Shown in pieces: positions 52,548 to 61,970 of a stretch of DNA of 64,000 nucleotides; positions within the stretch are counted from its first letter, which is position 1; each line of letters starts with the position of its first letter. The notes beneath the pieces are model-generated. The model saw only the letters and a list, made by a program, of their open reading frames with translations, ran no database searches and was not told where the DNA came from. Made by a program: the position numbers and the translations under genes. This DNA is from Cryomorpha sp963741985 (GTDB lineage Bacteria > Bacteroidota > Bacteroidia > Flavobacteriales_D > Cryomorphaceae): positions 620,001 to 684,000 of the forward strand of contig CAVUKD010000001.1 in the NCBI GenBank assembly GCA_963741985.1, in the 5' to 3' direction.

Positions 52548-53548
52548 AGCAAAAACTTCTTTTTACGACCCGAAACTATGAGGTAAATCACAACGGGAGC
52601 GCCCATAAATGCACATACCGTATTGAGCGGGATAGCATGATCAGAACCGGGCAGCCTGGAAATAATGTCACAAGCTAAAGCTATCACTCCACCGAGCAGA
52701 ATGGAAGAAGGTAAAACTATCCGATGATTCACCGAACGAAAAATAAACCGTGCAATATGGGGCGATGCGAGACCAATAAACGCGACCGGCCCACAAAATG
52801 CGGTAATTACCCCCGTGAGAATTCCGGTGGCAAGCATAATTTGAATGCGCAGCGATTTAACTTTTATTCCCATCGATGAGGCGTGCATTTCGCCGAGCAA
52901 TAGCGCATTTAACGGTTTAATAAAAAAGAAAGAAAGTACAAGGACAATCGAAACCGGAACTAAAAAAAGCCAGGTCTGTCCAAGGGTAAGATTTGCAAAA
53001 CTTCCAAACCCCCAAAATACATATGACTTAATGGAACTGGCTGACGCATATGATTGGAGAAGGCTGACAATAGCTGAAGTAAAGAAACTGAGCATAAGTC
53101 CGACGATCAACACGGCAGTAACATCAAAAAACTTTTTGGCTACAGCGAGGATAACCAATAAAACGGCTAAAGATCCAAGGATTGCAGCGATAACGATTTG
53201 ATATTTGGTAATCGTAGCGATAGAAATACCAAGCGTTAAAATAGCCACCGCGAGCGAAGCGCCCGACGTTATTCCCAATACCGATGGCCCGGCAAGTGGA
53301 TTCCGAAAGAGCGTTTGCATAAGCAATCCTGCGAGAGCGAGCCCGGCACCTCCACCAAATGCTGCCAGGCCACGTGGGAGGCGCGATTCGATAAGAATTG
53401 TTTTTTGAATATTGGTCAGAGGGTCAGAACCAAAGGAAGCCGACAAAGGAATATGCACCGACCCGAGGAACAAGCTTAATCCGAAGAGAAGCACCAAAAC
53501 GACGGAAAGTACAAGCCACAATCGATACGGATTTTTTGACATGGGCAC
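52544..53548 (-). CDS. FecCD/BtuC-type ABC importer permease
   Basis: A 334-residue protein with about 9-10 membrane helices and the family motifs RLPRGLAAFGGGAGLALAGL, NPLAGPSVLGITSGASLAVA, VFWGFGSFANLTLGQTW, GEMHASSMGIKVKSLRIQI, GPVAFIGLASPHIARFIFRS. It forms the inner-membrane channel for siderophore iron, haem or cobalamin together with the ATPase downstream and the lipoprotein upstream (119 bp gap). Confidence 0.92.
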   Translation of the reverse strand: MPMSKNPYRLWLVLSVVLVLLFGLSLFLGSVHIPLSASFGSDPLTNIQKTILIESRLPRGLAAFGGGAGLALAGLLMQTLFRNPLAGPSVLGITSGASLAVAILTLGISIATITKYQIVIAAILGSLAVLLVILAVAKKFFDVTAVLIVGLMLSFFTSAIVSLLQSYASASSIKSYVFWGFGSFANLTLGQTWLFLVPVSIVLVLSFFFIKPLNALLLGEMHASSMGIKVKSLRIQIMLATGILTGVITAFCGPVAFIGLASPHIARFIFRSVNHRIVLPSSILLGGVIALACDIISRLPGSDHAIPLNTVCAFMGAPVVIYLIVSGRKKKFLL

Positions 53549-53667
53549 AAAGATAATCGGGTTGATGGAATGTGTGGGGTATTATTCGCGATTAGGTTGG
53601 GGTTTTCAACCCACACGATGCGGGGCAGGGTAAATACCCAGTGCAGTAGAGGCGTTACATTCAAAAA

Positions 53668-54786
53668 TTACAGCGGATGAAAATATCGGTAATCTCTATC
53701 CGCGATTATATCCGGGTGCAAAATGCTCACCATATCTTTCAGTATCTCATCGGGCTCCATTACGGCGTTGCCAAAATAATCGGTTTTAGCTGCGTTGCAG
53801 ACAAAAATATGATCGGTGCGGAACGAATTGAACGATGTATAGCGAGGATCTTCTTCTCTTAAGGTTTCCAAAGTATATGGCTCCTTTTGCGAAACTACCA
53901 TCCCCCAATAATCGGCGTTGGAAATTGCTTTTAGGGCGACTTCAAAATCAATCTCTGTACTGCCCGCCCCCTCGAGATCACGGAAAACATAATTGCCACC
54001 TGCATCCTGAATCAAACTGGCAATATAACTATCGCGCCCCGGAGCGAACCAGGAATTTTGATACCGACTCCCTGTGAAAACGGTTGGTCCTTTGGAACTT
54101 TTTTTGGCTGTGGACCGAATTAAGCTGTAAGATTTTTCTACTTCCGCAAAAAGGCTGTCGGCACGTTCAAAATTTCCAGTAAGGATTCCAACCAACTTTA
54201 TCCATTCTGCACGTCCCAAAGGAGTTAATTCGAGGTATTCCATATTGAGAACAACCGGAATTTGCTGGGCTTTTATTCTGCTAAAATCGCTTTCACCATA
54301 GCTGTAAGCCATAAAAATATCTGGTTGAAGTGCGATTAACTTTTCAAAATCCAGATTGCCGGCAGAAGTTAATTCAACAGTTTCTTTTTTAGCGATTTGC
54401 TCGTTTATATGGGCATTCATTACGCGATCCGTAAAAGTCACTCCTTTTACCTTCTCGGCGAATCCAAGCTTATCAAAAAAAGCGATGAAAGTAGTACTGT
54501 TCAACGCAACTTTTTGAATTGGAATCGCTATCGTATCGCCCACGGATTTTGATAGAGACCCATCGAAAAAATAGGTTGCCATCCTTATCGTAGTATCTCT
54601 CGGATGGCGGATTTCCACTTTGTATGTATCCGCATTTTTCCATATTCGAAGACCTTGTGAATAGTCAATTTGAACCCTATGATATTCTTGGGAAACCAAT
54701 TCGACAGGGGTCGTTTCAGAGCAAGCGAATAAGATTGAAGCAAGGCATGCAATTGAGAAATAATAAATAAATTTAAAATTGCTCAT
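53668..54786 (-). CDS. Periplasmic substrate-binding lipoprotein of the iron-type ABC importer
   Basis: A 372-residue protein from ATG 54786 (MSNFKFIYYF), giving a lipoprotein signal (IACLASILFAC). The ATG at 54837 adds 17 residues of unsuitable basic sequence. It is a class III two-lobed binding protein (FecB/BtuF-like): RPRDTTIRMATYFF-type first lobe, LQPDIFMAYSYGESDFSRIK, IPVVLNMEYLELTPLGRAEW, KGPTVFTGSRYQNSWFAPGRD, DAGGNYVFRDLEGAGSTEID. It captures the ligand for the FecCD-type permease. I see no cobalamin-riboswitch box upstream, so iron-siderophore is as likely as B12. Confidence 0.85.
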   Translation of the reverse strand: MSNFKFIYYFSIACLASILFACSETTPVELVSQEYHRVQIDYSQGLRIWKNADTYKVEIRHPRDTTIRMATYFFDGSLSKSVGDTIAIPIQKVALNSTTFIAFFDKLGFAEKVKGVTFTDRVMNAHINEQIAKKETVELTSAGNLDFEKLIALQPDIFMAYSYGESDFSRIKAQQIPVVLNMEYLELTPLGRAEWIKLVGILTGNFERADSLFAEVEKSYSLIRSTAKKSSKGPTVFTGSRYQNSWFAPGRDSYIASLIQDAGGNYVFRDLEGAGSTEIDFEVALKAISNADYWGMVVSQKEPYTLETLREEDPRYTSFNSFRTDHIFVCNAAKTDYFGNAVMEPDEILKDMVSILHPDIIADRDYRYFHPL

Positions 54787-55253
54787 CTTCTTAAAGCGCA
54801 AGGAATAATAAAAATAAACCTGTTTTAACGGCACCATACCTTCAATTTTTTTTTCCTTCTACCTTTTAAGAATACGAATAGTGATCTCGAAAAGAGGGGG
54901 CTTGGGGAAGACAACTTTGTAAGATTGTGAAATAAAATCAATGGATTAAACTTTCGTACACACACCGTTTTAAGGCATGGAGTCCGTATTAATTCCCTTT
55001 CTTTAAACATTTTGCGAAGCGCCACTTAGACAAACAGAATAAGTAGCCACATTTAGGAATTTAGCGGGAAGCAACATTCAGTAAAGACTCAAAGGTATAA
55101 AATAATACCGTGAAACAACCGGTATGATTGTGCCCGAGTTTACTATTAATATCGAGTTAAAAAAGACTTTTACACCACATCAAAGGGCAGCCCGAAAGGG
55201 CCACATCATTCGTGCCACAAGAAATGCTCTGAGAGAATGGATTGAATTAGATT
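54787..55253. other. Intergenic region upstream of the ABC importer
   Basis: About 465 bp. It carries no recognisable riboswitch and no clear promoter pair. A small plus-strand frame starts at 55124 (listed separately). Confidence 0.4.
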
Positions 55254-55300
55254 TTACTTCAAATGATAATTTACCAATCCATCAATCGGTGCACGGATAA
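55124..55300 (+). CDS. Possible 58-residue ORF, function unknown
   Basis: ATG at 55124 gives MIVPEFTINIELKKTFTPHQ, RAARKGHIIRATRNALREWI and ends at 55300, overlapping the 3' end of the kinase gene on the opposite strand by 47 nt. The composition is protein-like and basic, but no homologue is recognised and there is no promoter. It could be a gene fragment or chance. Confidence 0.2.
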   Translation: MIVPEFTINIELKKTFTPHQRAARKGHIIRATRNALREWIELDFTSNDNLPIHQSVHG

Positions 55301-56093
55301 TGTTGTCGAGTATTATACCACATCGATCGGCCTGTTTTTGGATCTGTGATTTGTAATAAAAGCCCACCGATCCAACAATTCGTAGGAGATATTTTTGATA
55401 ATCCGGATATTGGATAATGTAGCGGTCAAAGAATTTCATAAAAGCGTCATCTGCCAATCCGAGAATATAGGGATGATCGATATTATCGTGGACGAAAGTA
55501 CTGAAGGAGGCCAAGAAGCGGTTAGGGAAGTCTTTTTTGTAGACTGAAAAACTAATTTCATCCTTGGTAAGCCCATAAGTTGCTTTAAAAATTTCGAGAA
55601 TATCTGGCGGCATGAGGTCGTTCATAAATTCGCGAACCACCTTTCGACCAATATGCATTCCGCTTCCTTCGTCTCCTAAAATATATCCCTGGCCGCCGAG
55701 TGTTTGTTCGATTTTTCCATTTAGAAATAAGCATGAATTCGAGCCGGTTCCTAAAATTGCGGCAATACCAGAATTCTCTTTAAATAAAGCTCGGGCGGCA
55801 CCCAGCAGATCGTGGAGGATATGAATTTTGGCATTTTTAAAAATGGGTTGGAAGCCGAGCTCCATAATTTCCCGGTTTTGAGCGCTGCTGCTTCCGGCAC
55901 CGTAGAAAAAGATTTTGGAGATATCCGAGAAATTAAATGGTTGAATATTCAATCGTTCGAGCGTTCGGGTAATTGAAGTGCTCGAATGAAAGTAAGGATT
56001 AATCCCCTCGCTTTTGAAAGAGAAGATTTTACCATTATTGGCAATCAATCGCCAATCAGTTTTCGTGGAACCGCTGTCAGCTATTAAAATCAT
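55254..56093 (-). CDS. BadF/BadG-type N-acetylglucosamine kinase-like protein
   Basis: A 279-residue ASKHA-fold kinase: phosphate-1 motif IADSGSTKTDWRLI (residues 4-17), GAGSSSAQNREIM, phosphate-2 GIAAILGTGSNSCLF, GYILGDEGSGMHIGRKVV (the GDEGSG of the GlcNAc-kinase branch), ending with the adenosine-region RIVGSVGFYYKSQ. By family it phosphorylates N-acetylglucosamine or a similar sugar recovered from cell wall or chitin. It has its own promoter box (56102) within 25 nt of the preceding LuxR-type gene. Confidence 0.85.
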   Translation of the reverse strand: MILIADSGSTKTDWRLIANNGKIFSFKSEGINPYFHSSTSITRTLERLNIQPFNFSDISKIFFYGAGSSSAQNREIMELGFQPIFKNAKIHILHDLLGAARALFKENSGIAAILGTGSNSCLFLNGKIEQTLGGQGYILGDEGSGMHIGRKVVREFMNDLMPPDILEIFKATYGLTKDEISFSVYKKDFPNRFLASFSTFVHDNIDHPYILGLADDAFMKFFDRYIIQYPDYQKYLLRIVGSVGFYYKSQIQKQADRCGIILDNIIRAPIDGLVNYHLK

Positions 56094-56101
56094 AGAGGCG
56101 G

Positions 56102-56109
56102 CAAATCTA
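56102..56109 (-). promoter_or_regulatory. -7 promoter element (TAGATTTG) of the kinase gene
   Basis: Perfect TAnnTTTG on the minus strand 8 nt before the ATG at 56093. It lies between the LuxR-type stop codon and the kinase start; only a weak -33. Confidence 0.5.
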
Positions 56110-56118
56110 TGGAATTTG

Positions 56119-56808
56119 TTAACGCGAGAACAGAAACTTATTCACGTTTACCAAATTAGTCTTCACGGCATACATTACCACCGCAGCTGTATTGCGCGCA
56201 CCGAGCTTTTGCATAATATTCTTTCGGTGCGTATTCACGGTATGCGGGCTGAGAAAAAGCCTTTCGGCAATAGCCGTATTGGTCATTCCTTCAGCAATAA
56301 GCGTAATAATTTCCTGCTCCCGCTCTGAGAGGTGAACTGACTCGCAATTGAAATTTTTATAATTCTCATCATCGGGATTAATATCCACCCGGCGAATGGT
56401 TTCGAGGATTTTCCCACAGAAAAATTTACTGCCATTTGCAGTTTCCCGTACCGAAGAAATGATTTCATCAAAATCACAATCCTTTTTTACATAACTCGTT
56501 ACTCCAGCTTTGAGGGCATTGATAATCGTCGTACCTTCCTGATCGGGAGTAATGGCCACCACACGGGTATCGGGGGAAATTTTAAAAATATCGGGAATAA
56601 ATTCCAAGCTAAAACCGGGTGCTGTAAAATCCATTAAAACAACATCTATCCTTTCGCGACCAAGAATTTCCATCAATTCGGTGGCGGTCTCCGCTACAGC
56701 AACCAAAGAAATATTTCCCTCTTTGGAAAGAACCACGTCCAGGCCAAGATTTATTAGCTTGTTACTGTCGGCAATAGCTACTTGAATAAGGTTATTTTGT
56801 ACAGGCAC
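56119..56808 (-). CDS. NarL/FixJ-type response regulator
   Basis: A 229-residue protein starting at GTG 56808. Receiver domain about 7-125: VAIADSNKLINLGLD (first acidic Asp, second replaced by Ser), phospho-acceptor region VVLMDFTAPGF, Thr/Ser in VAITPDQEG, Lys in SYVKKD. LuxR-type HTH about 155-215: LSEREQEIITLIAEGMTNTA, AERLFLSPHTVNTHRKNIMQ. The acceptor Asp is present but the acidic pair is incomplete, so phosphorylation may be weak. No histidine kinase nearby; an orphan regulator. A strong promoter precedes it. Confidence 0.88.
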   Translation of the reverse strand: MPVQNNLIQVAIADSNKLINLGLDVVLSKEGNISLVAVAETATELMEILGRERIDVVLMDFTAPGFSLEFIPDIFKISPDTRVVAITPDQEGTTIINALKAGVTSYVKKDCDFDEIISSVRETANGSKFFCGKILETIRRVDINPDDENYKNFNCESVHLSEREQEIITLIAEGMTNTAIAERLFLSPHTVNTHRKNIMQKLGARNTAAVVMYAVKTNLVNVNKFLFSR

Positions 56809-56831
56809 TTATTTAGATTCCTTTTAAATAG

Positions 56832-56863
56832 CAAATATAAGGTGCTTCGAGGCTTATATCAAA
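56832..56863 (-). promoter_or_regulatory. Promoter of the NarL-type regulator gene
   Basis: Minus strand TTTG (56860-56863), 20 nt, TATATTTG (56832-56839); both boxes perfect. The GTG start at 56808 is 24 nt downstream. Confidence 0.75.
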
Positions 56864-56922
56864 ACTTAATTTTACACAATCGAGAATTGTTATTAATAGC
56901 CATCTCCAATCAGACAAAAATG

Positions 56923-58095
56923 TCAAAAACTGTATTTAAATCGGAGGTAGAATGATTGAAAATTACTTTCATAAGGTTTGTTTTCGGCAAGATTTTCAAC
57001 AGTAATCTGGCTTACAAAGTCGATGTCGAGATTCTGTGCCGCTGAATATGTAAAAGTTGGGCTTAAAAACATGGGATGTCGTGAATTGAAACTGTATACC
57101 ATGGCAAGGCCACAGGTGCTCAGCGATCCGATGGTATAACTTCCCTGAACGAAAGCCGAGTAGACATATGGATAAAGATTCGCAGCGGTGGGTTCGAAGT
57201 TGATAAGGTTCAAAATGGATTTATCTTGTCCATTTGAATTGTAAAGCCCTCCAAATGAACAGAGCAAATTGAACGAAGTCGAACGTTGATATTCCAAAGT
57301 AGCAGAAATCGCCTTGTCTAGCGAACTTTCGTAAGGTGTAAAATAAGAAATTTCTCCTTTAAGACTTCCGTTAAATAGATTTCCTGCAAAACCACCACCC
57401 AGGGTAAAAGAATCGAAATAATTTCCCGCAGTGATCTGAATATCATACCCCTTGAAACCAAACTTTGCACGACCTGCAAGTACAGATTCATCGAAATTAT
57501 CTGCGAGTTTTCCGGCAACTTCAAAAGTAGTATTCCAGTTTTTATACCAGGTCAACCTTACTGCATCACTACCGGGTCTCTCCTCGTAATCGAAATCGGT
57601 AAAATTGTAAGTGTTGAATAAATCGTTTGGGTTCCAGAGGGATGATATCCCCCAATTTATACGCTGTCTTCCAACAGCAAGCTCCCATTCCCCATGGGAA
57701 TAAACTCCGTAAAGTCTGTCAAGGACGGTATGGATTACCAGGCCTTTGCGGTCGATCGGTAAAAGGTCGATATCCCAATAATCATTGGCTCCCCGACTTA
57801 TAAATTCGCCAAAATTTGGGATTGTTTTTACGAGTTCACCGTAGAAGAGTCGTGTTCGCAATCCCGCATTAAGTTGTATATGTTTGGTAACATCCCAGCG
57901 GGCATCGAGCCGATTGTGCAATAGCTGCTCGCTGGTAAACTGATCCAAATCGCCTGGATTAATTCCTACAGTCATAAATTTTTGATACCCCTTCAGGTGA
58001 AATCTTTTGACCTGTGTAGTATCCTGTCCAAAAGCCATATTTGCGAAAAGCAAAAGCCCAAAAGAAATTTCGAGATATTTAACCATGCGTTTCAT
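56923..58095 (-). CDS. Outer-membrane barrel protein of the TetR-led transport operon
   Basis: A 390-residue protein with a signal peptide (about 1-23, LLFANMAFGQ). It is all strands of a large porin-like barrel: LNAGLRTRLFYGELV, ELAVGRQRINWGISSLWNPN (the VGRQRINWG turn typical of alginate-export/DUF1302-like porins), VRLTWYKNWNTTFEVAGKLA, ending FYLRFKYSF with the terminal Phe used for insertion. It overlaps the ATPase gene by 17 nt and is the last gene of the operon. It may let the transported molecule cross the outer membrane; that is inference. Confidence 0.75.
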   Translation of the reverse strand: MKRMVKYLEISFGLLLFANMAFGQDTTQVKRFHLKGYQKFMTVGINPGDLDQFTSEQLLHNRLDARWDVTKHIQLNAGLRTRLFYGELVKTIPNFGEFISRGANDYWDIDLLPIDRKGLVIHTVLDRLYGVYSHGEWELAVGRQRINWGISSLWNPNDLFNTYNFTDFDYEERPGSDAVRLTWYKNWNTTFEVAGKLADNFDESVLAGRAKFGFKGYDIQITAGNYFDSFTLGGGFAGNLFNGSLKGEISYFTPYESSLDKAISATLEYQRSTSFNLLCSFGGLYNSNGQDKSILNLINFEPTAANLYPYVYSAFVQGSYTIGSLSTCGLAMVYSFNSRHPMFLSPTFTYSAAQNLDIDFVSQITVENLAENKPYESNFQSFYLRFKYSF

Positions 58096-58780
58096 CCGAA
58101 GTTATTACACCATCTTCGAGGGTTATTATTCGTTTTGCCCGATCGATCACACGCTGATCGTGCGTTGAGAAAATAAATGTAATACCCTCTTTTTTATTTA
58201 ACTTCAACATCAAACCGAGCAATTGGGAAGTACTTACTGAATCGAGGTTGGCGGTTGGTTCATCAGCGAGGATAAAGCTTGGTTTTGGTGCCAGAGCTCT
58301 TGCCACAGCGACCCGTTGCTGCTGCCCTCCCGAAAGTTGACCGGGTCGTTTGTTTATTTGATCTGACATTCCCATCGCGTTGAGCAATTCCGCTACGCGG
58401 GCTTTTCGTTTCTTTTCAGATTTACCCTGAAGGAGCATAACAAACTCGGTATTCTCGTAGGCTGTCAAAACGGGGATCAGATTATAGGCTTGGAAAACGA
58501 ATCCAATGTGATCGCGGCGAAAAGCGATAAGATCATTGCCATTCATAGCATGCACATCCGTACCATCGATCCAGACGCTTCCATGATCCGGTTCGTCAAG
58601 CCCGCCGATAATGTTAAGTAAAGTGGTTTTTCCGGATCCCGAAGGGCCGACAATAGCGGTAAATTCACCTTTACAAAAACCGAGAGAAACGTCGTTGACC
58701 GCATGGACTGCAATTCCTTCCGGATTGTAGGTCTTGGTAATATTTTTTATGGAAATAACTTCTTTTCGCATAGGTATCAA
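58079..58780 (-). CDS. LolD/MacB-type ABC transporter ATPase
   Basis: A 233-residue protein: IVGPSGSGKTTLLNIIGGLD (Walker A), FQAYNLIPVLTAYENTEFVM (Q-loop), QLSGGQQQRVAVARALA, FILADEPTANLD, FIFSTHDQRV. This is the mechanotransmission (LolD/MacB/FtsE) branch. It works with the two FtsX-type permeases just upstream; its start overlaps the second permease gene by 4 nt. Confidence 0.93.
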   Translation of the reverse strand: MIPMRKEVISIKNITKTYNPEGIAVHAVNDVSLGFCKGEFTAIVGPSGSGKTTLLNIIGGLDEPDHGSVWIDGTDVHAMNGNDLIAFRRDHIGFVFQAYNLIPVLTAYENTEFVMLLQGKSEKKRKARVAELLNAMGMSDQINKRPGQLSGGQQQRVAVARALAPKPSFILADEPTANLDSVSTSQLLGLMLKLNKKEGITFIFSTHDQRVIDRAKRIITLEDGVITSDETHG

Positions 58781-59994
58781 ATTTTTCTAATTGCGTCGAC
58801 CGGGCGCAGGCGGACTGCTTTAATAGCTGGATAAATGGATGCCAAAAGGGCTGTAATGGCGATGGCAATTCCGATTTGACCATACATGGCGGAATCGAGC
58901 TCGGGATAGATTTTAGTGCTGATCCCAAATTGTGACATTCCTTGAGCCCAGTTTGAAAGATCAAGTCCCGTATCACCCATTTTCAAAATTGTAAACCAGG
59001 CCAATAACATACCTATTGGAGCAGAAGCCAGAGCGAGAAAGAATGTTTCATAAACAATCATCAGGAAAGTTTGCCTGCGTGTGAGCCCAATGGCCATCAA
59101 CATTCCTATTTCCCGAATTCGTTCCAATACGGCCATCAGCATAGTATTTATTATTCCAAAAATAAGTGCCAGCATAAAAATTACTACATAGATATAACTG
59201 CTCGATTTAATCTGGGACTTAAAAAGAGAAACTTCCGGTGCCAGTTCTTCATAGTCTTGCACCCGAAGATTGGGATAATCGCCTTTCAGCATTTCTGTCA
59301 CTCTGTCGACATGTTCGTCTGCCAGGCAGCGGATTACGATTTCCTGCGCTTGATTTTTCATTCCTATTAGGGGATCCAAATCCACATTACGCACAAAAAG
59401 ATGGCTATTATCAAATCCCGAGTCATCGGTTTTAAAAAGCCCTGCGATCCGAAATGCAGCACTGACCATATTTCCCGATTTATCCTGAAATGTGAGTACC
59501 ACCTTTTTACCCGGGACCACTTGCAAATCTCGCGCGAGCTTGGCTCCTATCAGAATCGGATTACGCATTGTAGTATCCAGATTGCTTCCTTTGACCAGCA
59601 TGTCTTTGTATCCAAAAACATTCTTTTCTAGATGCGGAATAACGCCGGCAATATTCACTCCGCGCACGCCATGGCCGGTACTGACCATTCCGGTGAGAAT
59701 CGTACGATAGGTTGCCGATTTTACTCCCTGCATCTTAGAAATTACACGGGCTAGGCTGTCGGGATTTTCAATTGAATTCGAAAGCAACGGATCATCGCTG
59801 TACGCTGGATTATGCATTTGAATATGCCCCAACTCCTTATCGATCACATTATTAACGTAATTATTTACAAAGGCCTGAGTGAACGACACCAACATAATCA
59901 CGCTCCACGTACCGGCACAAATCGCCAGCATTACCACCATGCTCCGCAGCTTGCTTCTCCAAATATTTCTCCAGGCTATTTTTAGTAACATCAT
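58777..59994 (-). CDS. FtsX/MacB-type ABC permease (second of two)
   Basis: A 405-residue protein: one N-terminal helix (KIAWRNIWRSKLRSMVVMLA), a large periplasmic MacB-PCD domain (about 45-260; VISKMQGVKSATYRTILTGM, LIGAKLARDLQVVPGKKVVL), and three C-terminal helices with the FtsX core (VLERIREIGMLMAIGLTRRQ, AIKAVRLRPVDAIRKI). It is 30 percent or so alike by eye to the other permease of the operon, so the transporter is probably a heterodimer as in LolCE. Confidence 0.88.
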   Translation of the reverse strand: MMLLKIAWRNIWRSKLRSMVVMLAICAGTWSVIMLVSFTQAFVNNYVNNVIDKELGHIQMHNPAYSDDPLLSNSIENPDSLARVISKMQGVKSATYRTILTGMVSTGHGVRGVNIAGVIPHLEKNVFGYKDMLVKGSNLDTTMRNPILIGAKLARDLQVVPGKKVVLTFQDKSGNMVSAAFRIAGLFKTDDSGFDNSHLFVRNVDLDPLIGMKNQAQEIVIRCLADEHVDRVTEMLKGDYPNLRVQDYEELAPEVSLFKSQIKSSSYIYVVIFMLALIFGIINTMLMAVLERIREIGMLMAIGLTRRQTFLMIVYETFFLALASAPIGMLLAWFTILKMGDTGLDLSNWAQGMSQFGISTKIYPELDSAMYGQIGIAIAITALLASIYPAIKAVRLRPVDAIRKI

Positions 59995-60006
59995 CAGAAA
60001 CTCGAT

Positions 60007-61224
60007 TTATGAGCGCATGGCTTCGATGGGTTTAAGTTGCAAAATTCGAAACAGCGGGTAAAATGACAAAAACACAACCACGACAAAAATAATTCCCGCT
60101 TGGGCTAAAAATATTTCTGTATTGAGCGATGTGGGCATCTCCGGGGGGAGGCCGAATTGGGCATAAGCTTTTGCCATTTCCTCACCTAAATTGATGGGGT
60201 GAAAATGAAGCCATGCCGAAATGGGATAGGCAATAATCAAACCTCCGAAAACGCCAATAAAAGCGATAAATAAAATCTCAAGCCACACGATTCCAAATAA
60301 TTGCATACGTTTCAATCCGATTGAAAGCAAAACTCCAAATTCGTAAAGACGCTCCTGTAGCATCATCAGAACCGTTCCAAAAATCCCAAAAGTTATGATG
60401 ATATAGAGCACCATTAATATAATGCGAGCAGTAGCAGTATCGACCGTTCGGGCCTGCACCAGATCGGGCATAAGTTCTTCCCAATCCTTGGCTACCATAT
60501 TGGTACTCAGATAGTTTTTCACTTCTTTCAAGACCTGGGGTACATCCGATCGGGTATCAATATTGAGTGCAATGGAAGTTGCCATTCCTGGAGCTCCGAA
60601 AAACACGCCTGCTTCATTTAAAGACATATAGACCATTTTATCATTCAGGTCGGGTGACGGAAAGTGGATAATTCCTCTTACTGGAAAAATCGCCGCAGAA
60701 TTGATTCCGTGGTATCCCTGAGAGATGAGAATGAGCGAATCACCAACAGTGATGGAGTTGCGATCTGCGATTCCTTGCGCTATCAGGACACCAGAGGAAT
60801 TCTCATCCAGATATTTCCCAGCTTTCAACCGGCCTGCCAAACCGGTCATTTCATCTTCGGCTTTTGGATCAATGCCAACCGTAATCACTCCTTTGGTTTC
60901 GCTACCGAAAGAAGCCAGTGCAAAATTTTCGAAGCGTGGCACCAGTGATTTTAATCCTTCAATTTGAGGTATTTGTTTTTCAACATTGTCAATTTTAAAA
61001 GCATAATTGATGTTTTTGTCATTCCAATAGGTACGGTCTTGCACCTGTCCGTATCCGTAGTAATAATTTACCACATTGCCGATCATATAGTCCCAGGTTC
61101 CCGTTTGTAATGAGGAGAGCAGGCTTGCAAAAAACACGCTGAACATAATACTCGCAGCAGTGATAAAAGTACGGCGCTTATTTCGCCAAACATTTCGCCA
61201 GGCTAGTTTCAGCAGGAGCTTCAT
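60007..61224 (-). CDS. FtsX/MacB-type ABC permease (first of two)
   Basis: A 405-residue protein with the same architecture as the next gene: N-terminal helix KLAWRNVWRNKRRTFITAAS, MacB-PCD periplasmic domain (GYGQVQDRTYWNDKNINYAF, GLAGRLKAGKYLDENSSGVL), and FtsX-type end (MLQERLYEFGVLLSIGLKRM, LFRILQLKPIEAMRS). Its ATG overlaps the stop of the LolA-like gene (TGATG); the second permease follows 12 bp on. Confidence 0.88.
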   Translation of the reverse strand: MKLLLKLAWRNVWRNKRRTFITAASIMFSVFFASLLSSLQTGTWDYMIGNVVNYYYGYGQVQDRTYWNDKNINYAFKIDNVEKQIPQIEGLKSLVPRFENFALASFGSETKGVITVGIDPKAEDEMTGLAGRLKAGKYLDENSSGVLIAQGIADRNSITVGDSLILISQGYHGINSAAIFPVRGIIHFPSPDLNDKMVYMSLNEAGVFFGAPGMATSIALNIDTRSDVPQVLKEVKNYLSTNMVAKDWEELMPDLVQARTVDTATARIILMVLYIIITFGIFGTVLMMLQERLYEFGVLLSIGLKRMQLFGIVWLEILFIAFIGVFGGLIIAYPISAWLHFHPINLGEEMAKAYAQFGLPPEMPTSLNTEIFLAQAGIIFVVVVFLSFYPLFRILQLKPIEAMRS

Positions 61225-61970
61225 CAGTTGGGCCTTTTAAGATTTTGAATGGAGAAAAAATCGGAATTGATACCAATATCGAAACGCATATTTTTCTGTT
61301 CCACCACCGTTTTCTGATCCGGATTCTCGGCGGGAATTACTTCCAACACACTTGGGATGAGGCGTCCGCCCATTTCCTTTACTTCTTTTCCGTAGAGGGT
61401 GTGCACCAGCTCGCCATCTTCATCGTAAAACTCGGATTTGAGTTGCAGAAAATGTTCATTCGAAATCCAGATTTTAACCTTACCCCAAACTACCGGTGCA
61501 CTTGGCTTTGGGGTGAGAAGGATGATATAGCAATCGCGGCCTTCAATCGTGGCTTCACCAGTCATTTCCTGGGTGTAATCTTCAATCATAGACGATTGTT
61601 TTACGAGGTCGTCGTTGGTGAAATCCGACCCCATCCAAGACTGCGACATCATGCTGGGCGGCATCTTCACCGTTCGGTTGATGGTAGGCTGCCAATTCCA
61701 AATTTCATTTCCACGTTTAAGAAAACCAGTACCTTGATCGCGCGCCGGGGCACTCACCCTCATGAGCGAATATTCTGTTCCGTATGTCCACGTTTTGAGC
61801 GAAATTTCCCTCGTCCAGGTTGGTCGAACAATGGTCATTTTCATTTCACCATAACTCGATTTACCTTGCATTTGGTCGATACTTTTCTGAACTATTTCTT
61901 GTGCGGTTTGTGCTTTCGCGAAAAATCCAAGTGTGAGAAAAGCAATGCTCAATAGCCATTTCCTATTCAT
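61224..61970 (-). CDS. LolA-like outer-membrane lipoprotein-sorting protein
   Basis: A 248-residue protein from ATG 61970 (MNRKWLLSIAFLTLGFFAKA, signal peptide). The start is set by the ATGA overlap with the TetR stop; an upstream ATG at 62024 lies in the TetR gene. The mature part is the LolA/LppX-like half barrel: KSSYGEMKMTIVRPTWTREI, LMRVSAPARDQGTGFLKRGN, PPSMMSQSWMGSDFTNDDLV, GRDCYIILLTPKPSAPVVWG, KEMGGRLIPSVLEVIP. Known members carry lipoproteins or hydrophobic molecules across the periplasm. Here it sits with LolCDE-like transporter genes and a barrel gene. Confidence 0.88.
   Translation of the reverse strand: MNRKWLLSIAFLTLGFFAKAQTAQEIVQKSIDQMQGKSSYGEMKMTIVRPTWTREISLKTWTYGTEYSLMRVSAPARDQGTGFLKRGNEIWNWQPTINRTVKMPPSMMSQSWMGSDFTNDDLVKQSSMIEDYTQEMTGEATIEGRDCYIILLTPKPSAPVVWGKVKIWISNEHFLQLKSEFYDEDGELVHTLYGKEVKEMGGRLIPSVLEVIPAENPDQKTVVEQKNMRFDIGINSDFFSIQNLKRPN

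Noticed and set aside
54787..55253. Cobalamin or other riboswitch upstream of the ABC importer
   Set aside because: No B12-box-like sequence or other conserved riboswitch core found on the minus strand.
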